A DNA stretch of 64,000 bases, taken from Tahibacter amnicola (GTDB lineage Bacteria > Pseudomonadota > Gammaproteobacteria > Xanthomonadales > Rhodanobacteraceae). Within the stretch, counting starts at the first letter, position 1. Each line of letters opens with the position of its first letter. Location: NCBI RefSeq assembly GCF_025398735.1, contig NZ_CP104694.1:4551001-4615000 (forward strand). The letters are read 5' to 3'. The translations under genes and the position numbers were made by a program. Below, piece after piece: positions 10,535 to 19,482 of this stretch. The notes under the pieces are model-generated. The model saw only the letters and a program-made list of their open reading frames with translations, made no database searches and was not told the DNA's origin.

Positions 10535-11175
10535 CGATTCCCTCCTCCCAACGGTTGGTCGCCGGCGGGGGCGCTGCCGGTTGCGGCGCTGGCCGCAAAG
10601 GCGCGCAGCTCTTCCAGCGTATTCAGGTTATGGAATCGGCCAGGCGTATCGGCAAAGGACACTTCCCGGATACCCAGCGCATCCTGCCATTGCCACACGG
10701 ATCCCGATTGCGCCGGGAGCGCCGCGGCGCGCAGCGCGGGCACGTGGTAGAGCGCGAACAATGGCTGGCGGCGAACGCCGTCAAACGCCACCGTGCCGGC
10801 ACACCCCGGGACGACGGCGCTCGCCAGGCGCGAAGCCAGGTCGCTGCCGGGACGCGGGCAGTCGACGGGAACGGTGAGCATCCACGGTGTGAGGACTGCG
10901 CCAAGAGCGGCGCGAATGCCTTCCAGTGGCCCCGGAAAACCGGCTTGCGCGTCAGCGACGACGGGGCCGAGCTCCGCGTAGCGGTCCAGGTTGCGGTTGG
11001 CGACGATCAGCAGCGCCTGGCACTGTGGCCGCAGCGCCTGGGTGACCCAATGCACCAGCGGGCGACCACACAGGTCGACCAGTCCCTTGTCCTGCCCACC
11101 GAACCGGCTGCCGGCGCCCCCCGCCAGGATGGCGGCGGTCACTCCGCCCCGGGGCTCGGCTGGCGTCGTCGTCAC
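10531..11175 (-). CDS. mobA: Molybdenum cofactor guanylyltransferase
   Basis: Transfers GMP from GTP to molybdopterin to give the bis-MGD cofactor. The nucleotidyltransferase signature TAAILAGGAGSRFGGQDKGL opens the protein, followed by LVHWVTQALRPQ and VPVDCPRPGSDLA. The GTG at 11175 overlaps the der stop (GTGA), implying coupling. A second GTG at 11142 lies directly before TAAILAGG and is an alternative start. Length from 11175 is 214 residues, normal for MobA. Confidence 0.9.
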   Translation of the reverse strand: MTTTPAEPRGGVTAAILAGGAGSRFGGQDKGLVDLCGRPLVHWVTQALRPQCQALLIVANRNLDRYAELGPVVADAQAGFPGPLEGIRAALGAVLTPWMLTVPVDCPRPGSDLASRLASAVVPGCAGTVAFDGVRRQPLFALYHVPALRAAALPAQSGSVWQWQDALGIREVSFADTPGRFHNLNTLEELRAFAASAATGSAPAGDQPLGGGNR

Positions 11176-12563
11176 TGCTTCTTGGCGCGCCGGATCATCC
11201 GCTGGCGTTTGCGCTGCTGGCTGTCGGTCAGCTCGTTCTTGCGCCCGGCAAACGGATTTTCGCCGTCGCGGAACTCCAGCCGCAGCGGCGTGCCGACCAG
11301 TTTGAAGCGCTTGCGGAAAAAGTTCTCCAGGTAGCGCTTGTAGCTGTCGGCCAGATGTTTGGTGCGTGAGCCATGGATGACCACGGTCGGCGGGTTGGTG
11401 CCACCTGGGTGCGCGTAGCGCAACTTGGGCGCATGGCCGCGGACCAGCGGTGGCTGGTACGACTGGTAGGCCGTTTCGAGCGCGCGATTGAGTTCCGAAG
11501 AGCTGAATTTCTTGATCGCGGACGCGTAGGCGCGATCGACGGCTTTCATCAGTTCGCGCAGACCCGAGCCATGCTTGGCGGAGATGAAGATGCGCTCGGC
11601 CCACTGCACGAAGTCCAGCCGTCGCTCGAGCGAGACTTCGCATTGCTCGCGCTGGTACTTGGTGAGGTTGTCCCATTTGTTGGCGACAACGACCAGGGCA
11701 CGCGATTCATTGAGGACGTGCCCGATCAGCGTGGCGTCCTGCTCGGACACGCCTTCGGAGGCATCCAGCAGCAGGATCACGACCTGCGCCGCGGCGATCG
11801 ACTGCAGCGTCTTGATGATGCTGAATTTCTCGATCGCTTCTTCGACGCGGGCGCGGCGACGGACGCCGGCCGTGTCGATCAGTGTGTAACGCTTGCCGTC
11901 GCGCTCGATCGGCACGCGGATGGAGTCGCGCGTGGTGCCGGCAATATCGGAAACGACCACCCGGTCTTCACCCAGCAGGCGGTTGACCAGGGTGGACTTG
12001 CCCACGTTCGGGCGACCGACGATCGCGACGCGGATGCCCTCTTCCGTCGCGGGGACTTCCTCGGGCGCTTCGTCAGGCAGGTGCGGCTCGATGGCATTCA
12101 TCAGGCCGTCGACGCCACGACCGTGCGAAGCGGCGAGCGGGACGAGCCGATCCACGCCCAACGCGGCGAAGTCGGCCAGGCTGGCGTGTTCATCGAGGCC
12201 ATCGGTCTTGTTGACGGCAACGACGAAGGGTTTGCCGCGTTTGCGCAGGTCGCCGAGGATCTCGCGATCCTGCGCCATCAGGCCCGCGCGCGCGTCCGTG
12301 ACGAAAACGACGATCGTCGCCTCGCCGATGGCCAGTTGCACCTGCCTGGCCATGAGGACATCGATGCCCTCGTCTTCCCCGGAAAGACCGCCGGTATCCA
12401 CGACCACAAACGGCCGCGAACCGTGATGGCAAATACCGTAGTGACGGTCGCGGGTGAGGCCCGGTTGGTCGGCGACCAGGGCGTCGCGGGTGCGGGTGAG
12501 CACATTGAAGAGTGTCGACTTGCCGACATTGGGACGACCGACGAGAGCGACGACGGGCAACAT
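11172..12563 (-). CDS. der: Ribosome-associated GTPase Der (EngA)
   Basis: An essential double GTPase for 50S subunit assembly. Two tandem G domains each carry a P-loop GRPNVGKST (residues 9-17 and near 181), each followed by its own switch and NKxD-type motifs (NKTD, NKWD), then a KH-like C-terminal domain. The ATG at 12563 gives 464 residues and the standard MLPVVALVGRPNVGK start. Two intrinsic-terminator-like hairpins separate it from bamB, so it may have its own promoter or rely on readthrough. mobA overlaps its end. Confidence 0.95.
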   Translation of the reverse strand: MLPVVALVGRPNVGKSTLFNVLTRTRDALVADQPGLTRDRHYGICHHGSRPFVVVDTGGLSGEDEGIDVLMARQVQLAIGEATIVVFVTDARAGLMAQDREILGDLRKRGKPFVVAVNKTDGLDEHASLADFAALGVDRLVPLAASHGRGVDGLMNAIEPHLPDEAPEEVPATEEGIRVAIVGRPNVGKSTLVNRLLGEDRVVVSDIAGTTRDSIRVPIERDGKRYTLIDTAGVRRRARVEEAIEKFSIIKTLQSIAAAQVVILLLDASEGVSEQDATLIGHVLNESRALVVVANKWDNLTKYQREQCEVSLERRLDFVQWAERIFISAKHGSGLRELMKAVDRAYASAIKKFSSSELNRALETAYQSYQPPLVRGHAPKLRYAHPGGTNPPTVVIHGSRTKHLADSYKRYLENFFRKRFKLVGTPLRLEFRDGENPFAGRKNELTDSQQRKRQRMIRRAKKQ

Positions 12564-12650
12564 GCGCAGGACCTGTTTCGTGTGGCGCACCGGCGCGATG
12601 CGGGTGCCTGCCACGATGGACCGACGGGGCGCTGGAGCGCGGATGTCGGT

Positions 12651-12684
12651 GAAGAAAACGAAGGGGCCCGACGCGAGCCCCTTC
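12651..12684 (-). terminator. Terminator-like hairpin before der (second of two)
   Basis: Arms GAAGGGGC (12660-12667) and GCCCCTTC (12677-12684) pair perfectly around a nine-base loop. Reading leftwards the transcript continues GTTTTCTTC. It lies 23 bases below a first hairpin, both between bamB and der. Confidence 0.6.
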
Positions 12685-12691
12685 CAGCTAC

Positions 12692-12724
12692 AGAGAAAGG
12701 ATACCGCGATCTGCCGCGGTATCC
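12692..12724 (-). terminator. Intrinsic terminator after bamB (first of two)
   Basis: Arms GGATACCGCG (12699-12708) and CGCGGTATCC (12715-12724) form a perfect 10-bp stem with a six-base loop, followed on the minus strand by TTTCTCTG. It starts 24 bases after the bamB stop. Confidence 0.65.
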
Positions 12725-12747
12725 GAAGTTGTCAGGCTTGACCCGGA

Positions 12748-13917
12748 TCAGAGCTGGGCGCGATAGGCGCCAAGCTTGCCTTCCACGTCTTCCACGTAGA
12801 CCACGTCACCGGACACAACGGGGGTTGCCCGGATCGGGTCCTTGGACAGGCGCTCGCGGGCCACTTCGGTGCCATCGGCGATTGCCAGCCAATGGACGAA
12901 GCCTTCCAGGTCGCCCACGACCACGTAACCGCCCTGGACCGCCGGGCCGCTGAGCCAGCGATGCTGGAAGGCGTCCTGTTTCCACATCGAGGAACCGCTG
13001 GTGCGGTCCAGCGCCCAGACCTGGGATTCTTCGTCCACGGCGTAGACCTGGCTCGCCGATACGTCGACGTTGGTGTAGCTCGACAGCGGGCGATTCCACA
13101 ACGGACGGCCGTTGGCCGCGCCAAGGGCCACCACCTGGCCATGATTGGCAACGCCGAAGACGACATCCGATTCCACCGCCAGGGTGCCGTCGGCGTCGCT
13201 CAGGCGCTCCACTTCACTGCGGCCTTCGCTGGCGGCCAGGGCCTGTTCCCAGACCGGGGCCCCGTCGCTCAGGCGCAACGCCACCACCTTGCCGGCGTCC
13301 GTGCCCGAGAGCACGAGGCCGTTGTTGATGACGGGCGCACTGTTGCCGCGCAGGCTCAGGAGCGGAACGGTGGGACGGTCGTAGATCCAGCGCTGCTTGC
13401 CATCGGCAACATCAAAGGCGTAGATGCGGCCGTCGTTGCAGCGGACCACGGCAAGGCCGTCGCCGATTGCCGGTGCAGTGATGACTTCGGCCGAAACCCG
13501 GGCGCGCCAGCGTTCCTTGCCCGTACTGGCGTCGAGGGCAAGAACGTCGCCGTCCAGTCCGCCGATCACGAGCAGGTCACCGCTAACACCAGGACCACCG
13601 GTAAAGCGCAGCTTGAAGTCTTCGTTCCAGAGGGTGCGCCCGGAAGCGGCGTCGATCGCCGTGATCTCGCCGTCGACGCCGGCGGCGTACAGCTTCCCGT
13701 CCGCGACAGCCGGACGAATACGCACGCCTGACTTGCCAGCGCCTTTGCCGGTGCCCTTGGTCCACAGCTCGGTCACGCTGAGCGTCGGTGTCAGTTCACG
13801 CAACTCCTTCGGAGCGGCGATGTTTTCTTTCTTGGTGGAGCGATCTTTCATCCAGTCGCAGCCACCGAGCAACCCCACGCTGATGGCGAAGGGAAGAATC
13901 AACGCGGCTTTCTTCAT
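12748..13917 (-). CDS. bamB: Outer-membrane assembly lipoprotein BamB
   Basis: An accessory subunit of the BAM complex that folds beta-barrel proteins into the outer membrane. The 389-residue product has a lipoprotein signal with lipobox LLGGC (Cys20) and eight PQQ-type beta-propeller blades, seen in repeats such as GGLDGDVLALDASTGKERWR and GRIYAFDVADGKQRWIYD. It overlaps yfgM by four bases (ATGA), the usual yfgM-bamB pairing. Confidence 0.94.
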   Translation of the reverse strand: MKKAALILPFAISVGLLGGCDWMKDRSTKKENIAAPKELRELTPTLSVTELWTKGTGKGAGKSGVRIRPAVADGKLYAAGVDGEITAIDAASGRTLWNEDFKLRFTGGPGVSGDLLVIGGLDGDVLALDASTGKERWRARVSAEVITAPAIGDGLAVVRCNDGRIYAFDVADGKQRWIYDRPTVPLLSLRGNSAPVINNGLVLSGTDAGKVVALRLSDGAPVWEQALAASEGRSEVERLSDADGTLAVESDVVFGVANHGQVVALGAANGRPLWNRPLSSYTNVDVSASQVYAVDEESQVWALDRTSGSSMWKQDAFQHRWLSGPAVQGGYVVVGDLEGFVHWLAIADGTEVARERLSKDPIRATPVVSGDVVYVEDVEGKLGAYRAQL

Positions 13918-14585
13918 GAGCTTTTGGTCTCCGTCGCCGATGCAGATGCACCCGGCTGGAGCAGGTCATCACGCTTCATCTCAAGCGTTGCGCGGTTCGG
14001 GGCGGTGGCGTCCAGTGCGTCAATCGACGCCTGGTAGGCCGTGCGCGCTTCGTCGCGCTTGCCCAGGGCAACGAGGATATCGCCGCGCAGCTCGGCGATC
14101 GCCGCGGCGTAGGCGCCTGCCGGGAGCTTGTCGAGCAGGGCGAGCGCATCCTGGCCCTTGTCCATCGCCACCTTGACCCGGGCCAGTCGCTGGCCGACCA
14201 GGGTTTTCATCGCGTCCGAGGATGCTTTGTCCAAGGCGCTCTGGAGCTGGGTTTCCGCTGTGGCGAGATCTTTCTTCGTCACCGCATTGTTCGCTTCACG
14301 CAGCAAGGTCAGCACCGCATAGGCAGACTTGCCGAAGTCGCGTTCGATACGACCGGCGGCGGCTTTGGCCATCTCGTCGTTCTTTGCCTCGAGGGCGGTG
14401 GTGAACAGACGAAATTCTTCCGCCGCACGCGCCTTGCTGAGCGCCTGGTGGCCCCAGTACTGATGCAGGCCGAAAACCAGCAGCAGGCCCAGGACAATCC
14501 CGACCGCGATCGATGCGTAGTTTTCGCGCATCCATTTGCGGACTATTTCGCCTTGTTCGTGTTCGTCGAGTTGGTCGAAAGCCAT
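13914..14585 (-). CDS. yfgM: YfgM-family membrane-anchored TPR protein
   Basis: The 223-residue protein has a short cytosolic N-terminus (MAFDQLDEHEQGEIVRKWMR), one membrane span (SIAVGIVLGLLLVFGL) and a periplasmic TPR-like domain. In E. coli YfgM is an ancillary SecYEG partner linked to periplasmic chaperones. Gene order yfgM-bamB-der is conserved here; ispG and hisS, which precede yfgM in E. coli, are not between it and rodZ. The 230-base gap upstream (14586-14815) probably carries its promoter, though no strong match to consensus was found. Confidence 0.88.
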   Translation of the reverse strand: MAFDQLDEHEQGEIVRKWMRENYASIAVGIVLGLLLVFGLHQYWGHQALSKARAAEEFRLFTTALEAKNDEMAKAAAGRIERDFGKSAYAVLTLLREANNAVTKKDLATAETQLQSALDKASSDAMKTLVGQRLARVKVAMDKGQDALALLDKLPAGAYAAAIAELRGDILVALGKRDEARTAYQASIDALDATAPNRATLEMKRDDLLQPGASASATETKSS

Positions 14586-14815
14586 GTTGCGATATCCGTT
14601 CCACGCCCGCCGGATGGCGAGTCAGTTCTAGAAAGTAAATCCGCGTCCGTCGGCGCGAGCCGGAGGCTCCAGGGGATGCCGTGCGGACAGGCCCGGCGGT
14701 GCACGCTCGCTGACGAGGGAACACCGCACTTGCCCCCGGCCATCGGCAGGGGCGGCGTAGAGTAACAGGAAGCAGAGGCCGCGGACGCGGGGTACCGGCG
14801 GCAGCCGTTTGGTGT

Positions 14816-16057
14816 TCAGTTATCCGACGTGACTGTCGGCGCCTGGGCAGCGCCGCCCACCAGCTTCAGGTGCGCCACGTTGGAACGGCGGAACGCCGCG
14901 AGATCAACGGGCTTTCCGTCCACGACCAGCTCGGCCCCGATCGCATTGCCCAGACGGATACTGACGATCTGGTCGGTGGTATAGGACTTTTCCGTACCCG
15001 CTGCCAGCAAACCGTATTCCAGCTTGCGGCCGTCCGCTCCCACCAGCTCAACCCAGCTGGCGTCCTTGAGCTTGAGCTGAACCCGGTGGCTGCCAGCTGG
15101 CGCAGCCGGCATCGGCTCGTGCTTTATGGAAGGAACCATCGAGGCCATCAGCGGCGACTCGACGCGCGGCGATGGCTGCGCGGGCGCCGCCGACTCAGCG
15201 GCAGGCGGCACGGTATCCACCATCGACGTGGCCGGCGGAGCAGCCTCCGCGGTGCTGGGGGCATCGAGCGGCACAGTCGCACCCGGCGTCGGACCGGGGG
15301 TCGTCACAACCGGTTGTTCCACGCGGGCGGGTTTGTCGTCCAGCGGCGCCAGACGCGCAAGGTTCTGCTCGAACCGGCCATGGCTGGCCAGCCACACGGC
15401 TGGCGCGACGATCAGGCCGGTCAGCACGACATAGACGGCGGGAACCGAATACCGTTCGTATAGATAGCGAGAGCGCGAGATCCGGCCAGTGGCCACGAGG
15501 GCCGGCTGGTTCTGCCCCCGGTCACGCAGCAGGCTGTCGACGTCGGTCGTCGGAACGCCGAGCAGGCGGGCGTAGCTGGCGAGGTAGCCACGCAGGTACA
15601 CGTCGTGTTCGATGCGCTCGAAATCGCCACGCTCCAGCGTCGCAAGCACGCGCTGCGGCAGGCGCAATTTCAACGCGGCTTCGTCGACGGTCCAGCCGCG
15701 GGCTTCACGCGCGGCGCGCAGGCGCGAGCCAAGGCTGGGAGCAACTTCCACCGAGGTGGTCGATGCCGGCATGACGAACAACTCGCGACCGTGGTCGACG
15801 TCGCGGGGATCTTCCGGCGAGGCAGGCTCGTTGCTCTGCACATCTACGGCCAGGGACATATCGCTTGCCACATCGTCACTGCGGTTGTCGTCGTGCGGGT
15901 TGGCGGTCATCGGCAACGATTCTTCGGCGAGGTCGAGAGGGAGTTGGCTGGCTGGGCCAACTGGGGCTGGTTCAGGGCTCGCGTGCAGTGGGCTTGCTGG
16001 CGGATCGTTGGCGGAGGCCGCGGTGCCAGCTTGCTTGGGTTTACTCCGTCGTTTCAT
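14816..16057 (-). CDS. rodZ: RodZ-like cytoskeletal/HTH membrane protein
   Basis: Residues ~108-175 form the HTH_25 domain (LGSRLRAAREARGWTVDEAA), which in RodZ binds MreB instead of DNA. Next comes one membrane span (VPAVYVVLTGLIVAPAVWLA), a Pro/Ala-rich periplasmic linker, and a C-terminal DUF4115 beta domain (VQLKLKDASWVELVGADGRK). The 413-residue length exceeds E. coli RodZ (337) because of an acidic, low-complexity N-terminal extension of about 100 residues. The ATG at 16057 overlaps the pilF stop (ATGA); a later ATG at 15910 is possible. Confidence 0.86.
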   Translation of the reverse strand: MKRRSKPKQAGTAASANDPPASPLHASPEPAPVGPASQLPLDLAEESLPMTANPHDDNRSDDVASDMSLAVDVQSNEPASPEDPRDVDHGRELFVMPASTTSVEVAPSLGSRLRAAREARGWTVDEAALKLRLPQRVLATLERGDFERIEHDVYLRGYLASYARLLGVPTTDVDSLLRDRGQNQPALVATGRISRSRYLYERYSVPAVYVVLTGLIVAPAVWLASHGRFEQNLARLAPLDDKPARVEQPVVTTPGPTPGATVPLDAPSTAEAAPPATSMVDTVPPAAESAAPAQPSPRVESPLMASMVPSIKHEPMPAAPAGSHRVQLKLKDASWVELVGADGRKLEYGLLAAGTEKSYTTDQIVSIRLGNAIGAELVVDGKPVDLAAFRRSNVAHLKLVGGAAQAPTVTSDN

Positions 16058-16812
16058 GACGGAGTGCTCGATTCGAGTTCTCTGGCCTGGGTCGAATCCG
16101 GGAACTCGGTCTTGAGGCGTTTGGTATATTCGTTGGCTTCACGCGTATTTCCCAGTTTCTCCTCGATGTCGCGCCCCAGCAGCAGCGCATCGGGACTGGC
16201 CTGCCCCAGCGCATCGAATCGCTGCAGGAAGGCCCGGGCACGCAGGTAGTCATTTTTCTGGAACAGCACGCGCGCCAGCTGGTACAGCGCCTCGGCATTG
16301 GTCGGGTTGATCTCCAGCGCCTTGCGGAACTGCTGCTCCGCCGGATCAAGGCGCTCACCCTGGAGGTAGCAGGTTCCTGCGTTGGTGCGCGCGACGTCGG
16401 GCGTCTTGTAGAACGGATCGGCCAGCGCCTTTTCGAAGTAGCGCGCCGCGTCATCCAGCTTGCCCGAACGGCACAGAAAGGCGCCGTAGTTGTTGTTCAC
16501 GGCGCCCAGCTTGGGCGACAACTCGGACGCCCGGCGATAGTGCTGCTCGGCCCGTTTCGGGTCGTTGATGCGCTCGTACAGGACGGCGATCACGGTGTGC
16601 GCGTTGGTATTGGACGCATCGTATTCGAGCGCCTTCTGCAGTTTTTCCAACGCGAGTTCGAGCTTGCCCTGTTCCAGGTAGCGCTGGCCGAGGCTGACGT
16701 TGACCTCTGCCGCAGCGCGTGCTTTCTCCGCCGACTTGGACCGGGACCCCGCCGCCGACGCATCGACGGCAAGCATGGTCAGGAGGAGCGCCAGGGCGAA
16801 CTTACGCGGCAT
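16054..16812 (-). CDS. pilF: Type IV pilus biogenesis protein PilF/PilW (TPR), without lipobox
   Basis: The 252-residue protein has a signal peptide ([20 protein letters not shown]) and about five TPR repeats, for example [20 protein letters not shown]. The known PilF of Pseudomonas is a pilotin lipoprotein that takes the secretin PilQ to the outer membrane. Here no cysteine follows the signal sequence, so lipidation is not expected and cleavage by signal peptidase I is more likely. It overlaps rlmN by 11 bases and rodZ by four, in the order typical of Xanthomonadales and Pseudomonas. Confidence 0.87.
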   Translation of the reverse strand: MPRKFALALLLTMLAVDASAAGSRSKSAEKARAAAEVNVSLGQRYLEQGKLELALEKLQKALEYDASNTNAHTVIAVLYERINDPKRAEQHYRRASELSPKLGAVNNNYGAFLCRSGKLDDAARYFEKALADPFYKTPDVARTNAGTCYLQGERLDPAEQQFRKALEINPTNAEALYQLARVLFQKNDYLRARAFLQRFDALGQASPDALLLGRDIEEKLGNTREANEYTKRLKTEFPDSTQARELESSTPS

Positions 16813-17914
16813 CAGCCTGCCCTTTTTCCAGCGAGCGCCGGAATTCGGCCTGGCGGCGCGTGCGGTCGAGCACCTGGCCCTTCAGCTGGCCACAGGCAGC
16901 ATCGATGTCGTCGCCGCGCGTGCGGCGAACCGTGGTCAGTACCCCAGCGTCGAGCAGGATCTTCTGGAACGAGCGAATGACGGCTTCATCGGAGCGCTCG
17001 AAACGCGTGCCGGTGAAGGGATTAAAAGGAATCAGGTTGACCTTGGACGGCACCTTGCGCATCAGCTTGACCAGCTGTCGCGCGTGCTCGGGTTTGTCGT
17101 TCACGTCCTTGAGCATGGTGTATTCGAACGTGATCGACGTGCGCGGACGGCGCGCGGCGTAGCGCTGGCAGGACGCCAGCAGCTCGGCAATCGGGTACTT
17201 CTTGTTGAGCGGCACCAGCTCGGTGCGCAGCTCGTCATTGGGGGCATGCAGCGACACCGCGAGCGAGACGTCGCTCTCTTCGCTCAGCCGGTCGATCATC
17301 GGAACGAGGCCTGCCGTGGACAGCGTGACGCGCTTGTTGGCAAGGCCGAATCCGAGGTCATCGCGCATGACGCTCATGGCGCGCACGACGTTGTCGAAAT
17401 TGAGCAGCGGCTCACCCATGCCCATCATGACGACATTGGTGAGCTTGCGCTGGTGGTGCGGCACATTGCCCAGGTGCTTGGCGGCAACCCAGACCTGGCC
17501 GACGATCTCGGCCGTCGACAGGTTGCGGTTGAAGCCCTGGGTGGCCGTGGAACAGAACTGGCAGTTGAGGCCGCAGCCCACCTGGGAGGAGACGCACAGC
17601 GTGCCGCGCGTCGCCTCGGGGATGAAGACGGTCTCGATGGCGTTGCCGCCATCCATGCCGATCAGCCACTTGTGGGTGGCATCGGAGGACTGCTTCTCGA
17701 AGAGGGTCTTGGGCGGCACGATGTCGACGGCGGCGCTGAGCTTGTCGCGCAGCGCCTTGCCGACATCGGTCATTCCACCGAAGTCGGTGACATGACGGTG
17801 ATACATCCATTTCATCACCTGGTCGGCCCGGTAGGGCTTCTCGCCGAGGGACGCAAAGAGTTCTCGCAGTCCCTTGCGATCAAAATCGAACAGGTTGGGT
17901 TTCACCGTCGTCAC
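16802..17914 (-). CDS. rlmN: Dual-specificity rRNA/tRNA (adenine-C2)-methyltransferase
   Basis: A radical-SAM enzyme that methylates C2 of A2503 in 23S rRNA and A37 in some tRNAs. The [4Fe-4S] motif CGLNCQFC follows QVG, and [14 protein letters not shown] and a conserved resolving cysteine in AACGQLKG are present. A GTG at 17914 is chosen because AGGGA lies seven bases upstream and KPNLFDFD follows closely; TTG at 17929, overlapping the ndk stop, is an alternative. It is cotranscribed with ndk, pilF and rodZ by spacing. Confidence 0.93.
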   Translation of the reverse strand: MTTVKPNLFDFDRKGLRELFASLGEKPYRADQVMKWMYHRHVTDFGGMTDVGKALRDKLSAAVDIVPPKTLFEKQSSDATHKWLIGMDGGNAIETVFIPEATRGTLCVSSQVGCGLNCQFCSTATQGFNRNLSTAEIVGQVWVAAKHLGNVPHHQRKLTNVVMMGMGEPLLNFDNVVRAMSVMRDDLGFGLANKRVTLSTAGLVPMIDRLSEESDVSLAVSLHAPNDELRTELVPLNKKYPIAELLASCQRYAARRPRTSITFEYTMLKDVNDKPEHARQLVKLMRKVPSKVNLIPFNPFTGTRFERSDEAVIRSFQKILLDAGVLTTVRRTRGDDIDAACGQLKGQVLDRTRRQAEFRRSLEKGQADAA

Positions 17915-17925
17915 CAGTACATCCC

Positions 17926-18351
17926 TCAACGCGGGCAGAGCTCAGTGGTGGAGAAGAAGTAGGCGATCTCGACCGCGGCCGTTTCGGCAGCGTCGGAACC
18001 GTGCACCGCGTTTGCGTCGATCGAGTCAGCGAAATCGGCGCGGATGGTGCCGGCTTCGGCCTTCTTCGGATCGGTGGCGCCCATCAGGTCGCGGTTCTTG
18101 AGAACGGCGTTCTCGCCTTCGAGGGCCTGGATCATCACCGGGCCGGAGATCATGAATTCAACCAGGGCATTGAAGAACGGACGCTCGCGGTGCACCGCGT
18201 AGAAGCCCTCGGCTTCCTTGCGCGACAGCTGCTTCATTTTCGCGGCGACGACCTTGAGGCCGGCCTTCTCGAAACGCGAGTAGATCTCGCCGATCACGTT
18301 CTTGGCGACGGCATCGGGCTTGATGATGGACAGGGTGCGCTCCAGCGCCAT
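17926..18351 (-). CDS. ndk: Nucleoside diphosphate kinase
   Basis: Balances NTP and dNTP pools through a phosphohistidine. The 141-residue protein shows [18 protein letters not shown] and the active-site motif NAVHGSD. Its ATG has GGAG eight bases upstream. It is the first gene of the ndk-rlmN-pilF-rodZ run, transcribed from the large intergenic space shared with the tetR gene. Confidence 0.96.
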   Translation of the reverse strand: MALERTLSIIKPDAVAKNVIGEIYSRFEKAGLKVVAAKMKQLSRKEAEGFYAVHRERPFFNALVEFMISGPVMIQALEGENAVLKNRDLMGATDPKKAEAGTIRADFADSIDANAVHGSDAAETAAVEIAYFFSTTELCPR

Positions 18352-18739
18352 GTCAAATACTCCAAATTGTAAGAAAATCGAATCCCGGCACCGCGCGCGA
18401 TGGTAGCACCAAACTCACGCAGAAATACGGGGTTAGCGGACAATATCCTTTTGAATTCTAGCTGATCCGGGGCCGGTATGCAGCTATCGGCATAAGCCGG
18501 TCCGAACGGGCCTCGGCCGGGACCGGGCCACGGCCGCCGAATGACCGCTCCCGCCCCGGCCAACGGCGGTTCACGCCCTTGTCCGGCAGTCTTGCAGCCC
18601 CCCACAGTGCTCGCGTCCGCCGTTTGACCCGGTCGGGTCCGTTTCGTAGCATTCAAACGCTCGTTTTACCTACGATCCGACGCGGACCAGCACCTGGCCG
18701 GGCACCAGGCAGCCCCACCGACCGGACAGCAAGGATTTC
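18352..18739. other. 388-base divergent intergenic region between ndk and the TetR gene
   Basis: No convincing gene was found here. The right part holds the predicted promoter and nested dyad of the tetR gene. The left part must contain the ndk promoter, but only a TACAAT at 18366-18371 stands out, and it is too close to the ndk start to leave room for its ribosome binding site. The middle (about 18470-18600) is GC-rich with several short GGCC-type inverted repeats and no recognisable RNA family. Confidence 0.6.
18624..18675 (+). promoter_or_regulatory. Predicted promoter and PsrA-like operator of the TetR gene
   Basis: TTGACC (18624-18629) and TAGCAT (18647-18652) are 17 bases apart. Directly downstream, over the expected start point, is CAAAC-GCTC-GTTTT (18654-18667), whose core AAACG-CT-CGTTT is perfectly symmetric. 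It matches the PsrA site of Pseudomonas as I recall it, (G/C)AAAC-N2-4-GTTT(G/C), except for the last base. Outer arms TCGTAG (18644-18649) and CTACGA (18670-18675) extend the dyad, offset by two bases. The layout fits autorepression. Confidence 0.6.
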
Positions 18740-19360
18740 ATGAACACGCAGCATTTCTCCACCAAGGAACGCATCCTCGGCGCCGCCGAGCAGCTGTTCG
18801 CCCAGCACGGATTCGCCGGAGCGTCGCTGCGCCAGGTCACCGCCGCAGCCAACGTCAACCTTGCAGCGGTCAATTATCACTTCGGATCGAAAGAAAATCT
18901 TATCAACGAAGTGTTCCGGCGACGCCTTGACGAGCTCAACAGCCACCGGATGCACGCGCTGGAACAAGCGGCCCAGCGCCCGGAAGCCGACCTGGAAGAC
19001 CTCCTCGCCGCGTTCATCCGTCCGGCCCTGGACCTCTCTCTCGACCGCGGTGGCGGTGGCGCTTTCGTCCGCCTGCTGGCCAGGGCCTACGCGGAGCACA
19101 ACGACGCCCTGCGCAAGTTCCTGTCCGACAACTACGGCTACGTCCTCAAGCGATTCCATTCGGCCTTCGCCCAGCGCCTGCCCAACCTGGACAAGGAAGA
19201 GCTGTACTGGCGCCTGGATATCGTCGCCGGCGCATTGACCTACGCCATGGCCGATTTTGGCGTGATCAAGCGCAAGACCGGCGTGACCGAACAGCAGCAT
19301 CGCGAGCGTGCGGTCGAACACCTGATCCGCTTCGCCGCCGCCGGCCTGCGCGCCCCCTGA
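18740..19360 (+). CDS. TetR-family regulator, PsrA-like (fatty-acid responsive)
   Basis: The 206-residue protein has an N-terminal TetR HTH (TKERILGAAEQLFAQHGFAG, then VNLAAVNYHFGSKENLINEV) and a ligand-binding C-terminal half with the helix FVRLLARAYAEHNDALR. Its length, sequence flavour and position directly before fadN/fadA genes fit PsrA, which in Pseudomonas senses long-chain fatty acids or acyl-CoA and represses beta-oxidation genes. A PsrA-type dyad lies over its own promoter. The ligand remains inferred. Confidence 0.82.
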   Translation: MNTQHFSTKERILGAAEQLFAQHGFAGASLRQVTAAANVNLAAVNYHFGSKENLINEVFRRRLDELNSHRMHALEQAAQRPEADLEDLLAAFIRPALDLSLDRGGGGAFVRLLARAYAEHNDALRKFLSDNYGYVLKRFHSAFAQRLPNLDKEELYWRLDIVAGALTYAMADFGVIKRKTGVTEQQHRERAVEHLIRFAAAGLRAP

Positions 19361-19406
19361 CCTACCCGCTTCCCGCACCGGAGCTGAGCCGCCGGTGGAT
19401 GGAAAA

Positions 19407-19422
19407 CCGAGCAATAACTCGG
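19407..19422. promoter_or_regulatory. Short dyad upstream of the beta-oxidation genes
   Basis: CCGAG (19407-19411) and CTCGG (19418-19422) flank the AT-rich spacer CAATAA, 60 bases before the fadN-like ATG. It could be an operator or a small hairpin; it does not resemble the PsrA-type site, and no T-run follows, so it is not an evident terminator. Confidence 0.3.
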
Positions 19423-19482
19423 GCGGCCGCGGCCTAGAGTCGTGGCCCGCTTGTCTACCCAATCCCTGCCATCGAGGTCTAC

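Noticed and set aside
18366-18371. TACAAT as -10 box of ndk
   Set aside because: It is only 14 bases before the ATG, so the transcript would start after the GGAG ribosome binding site.
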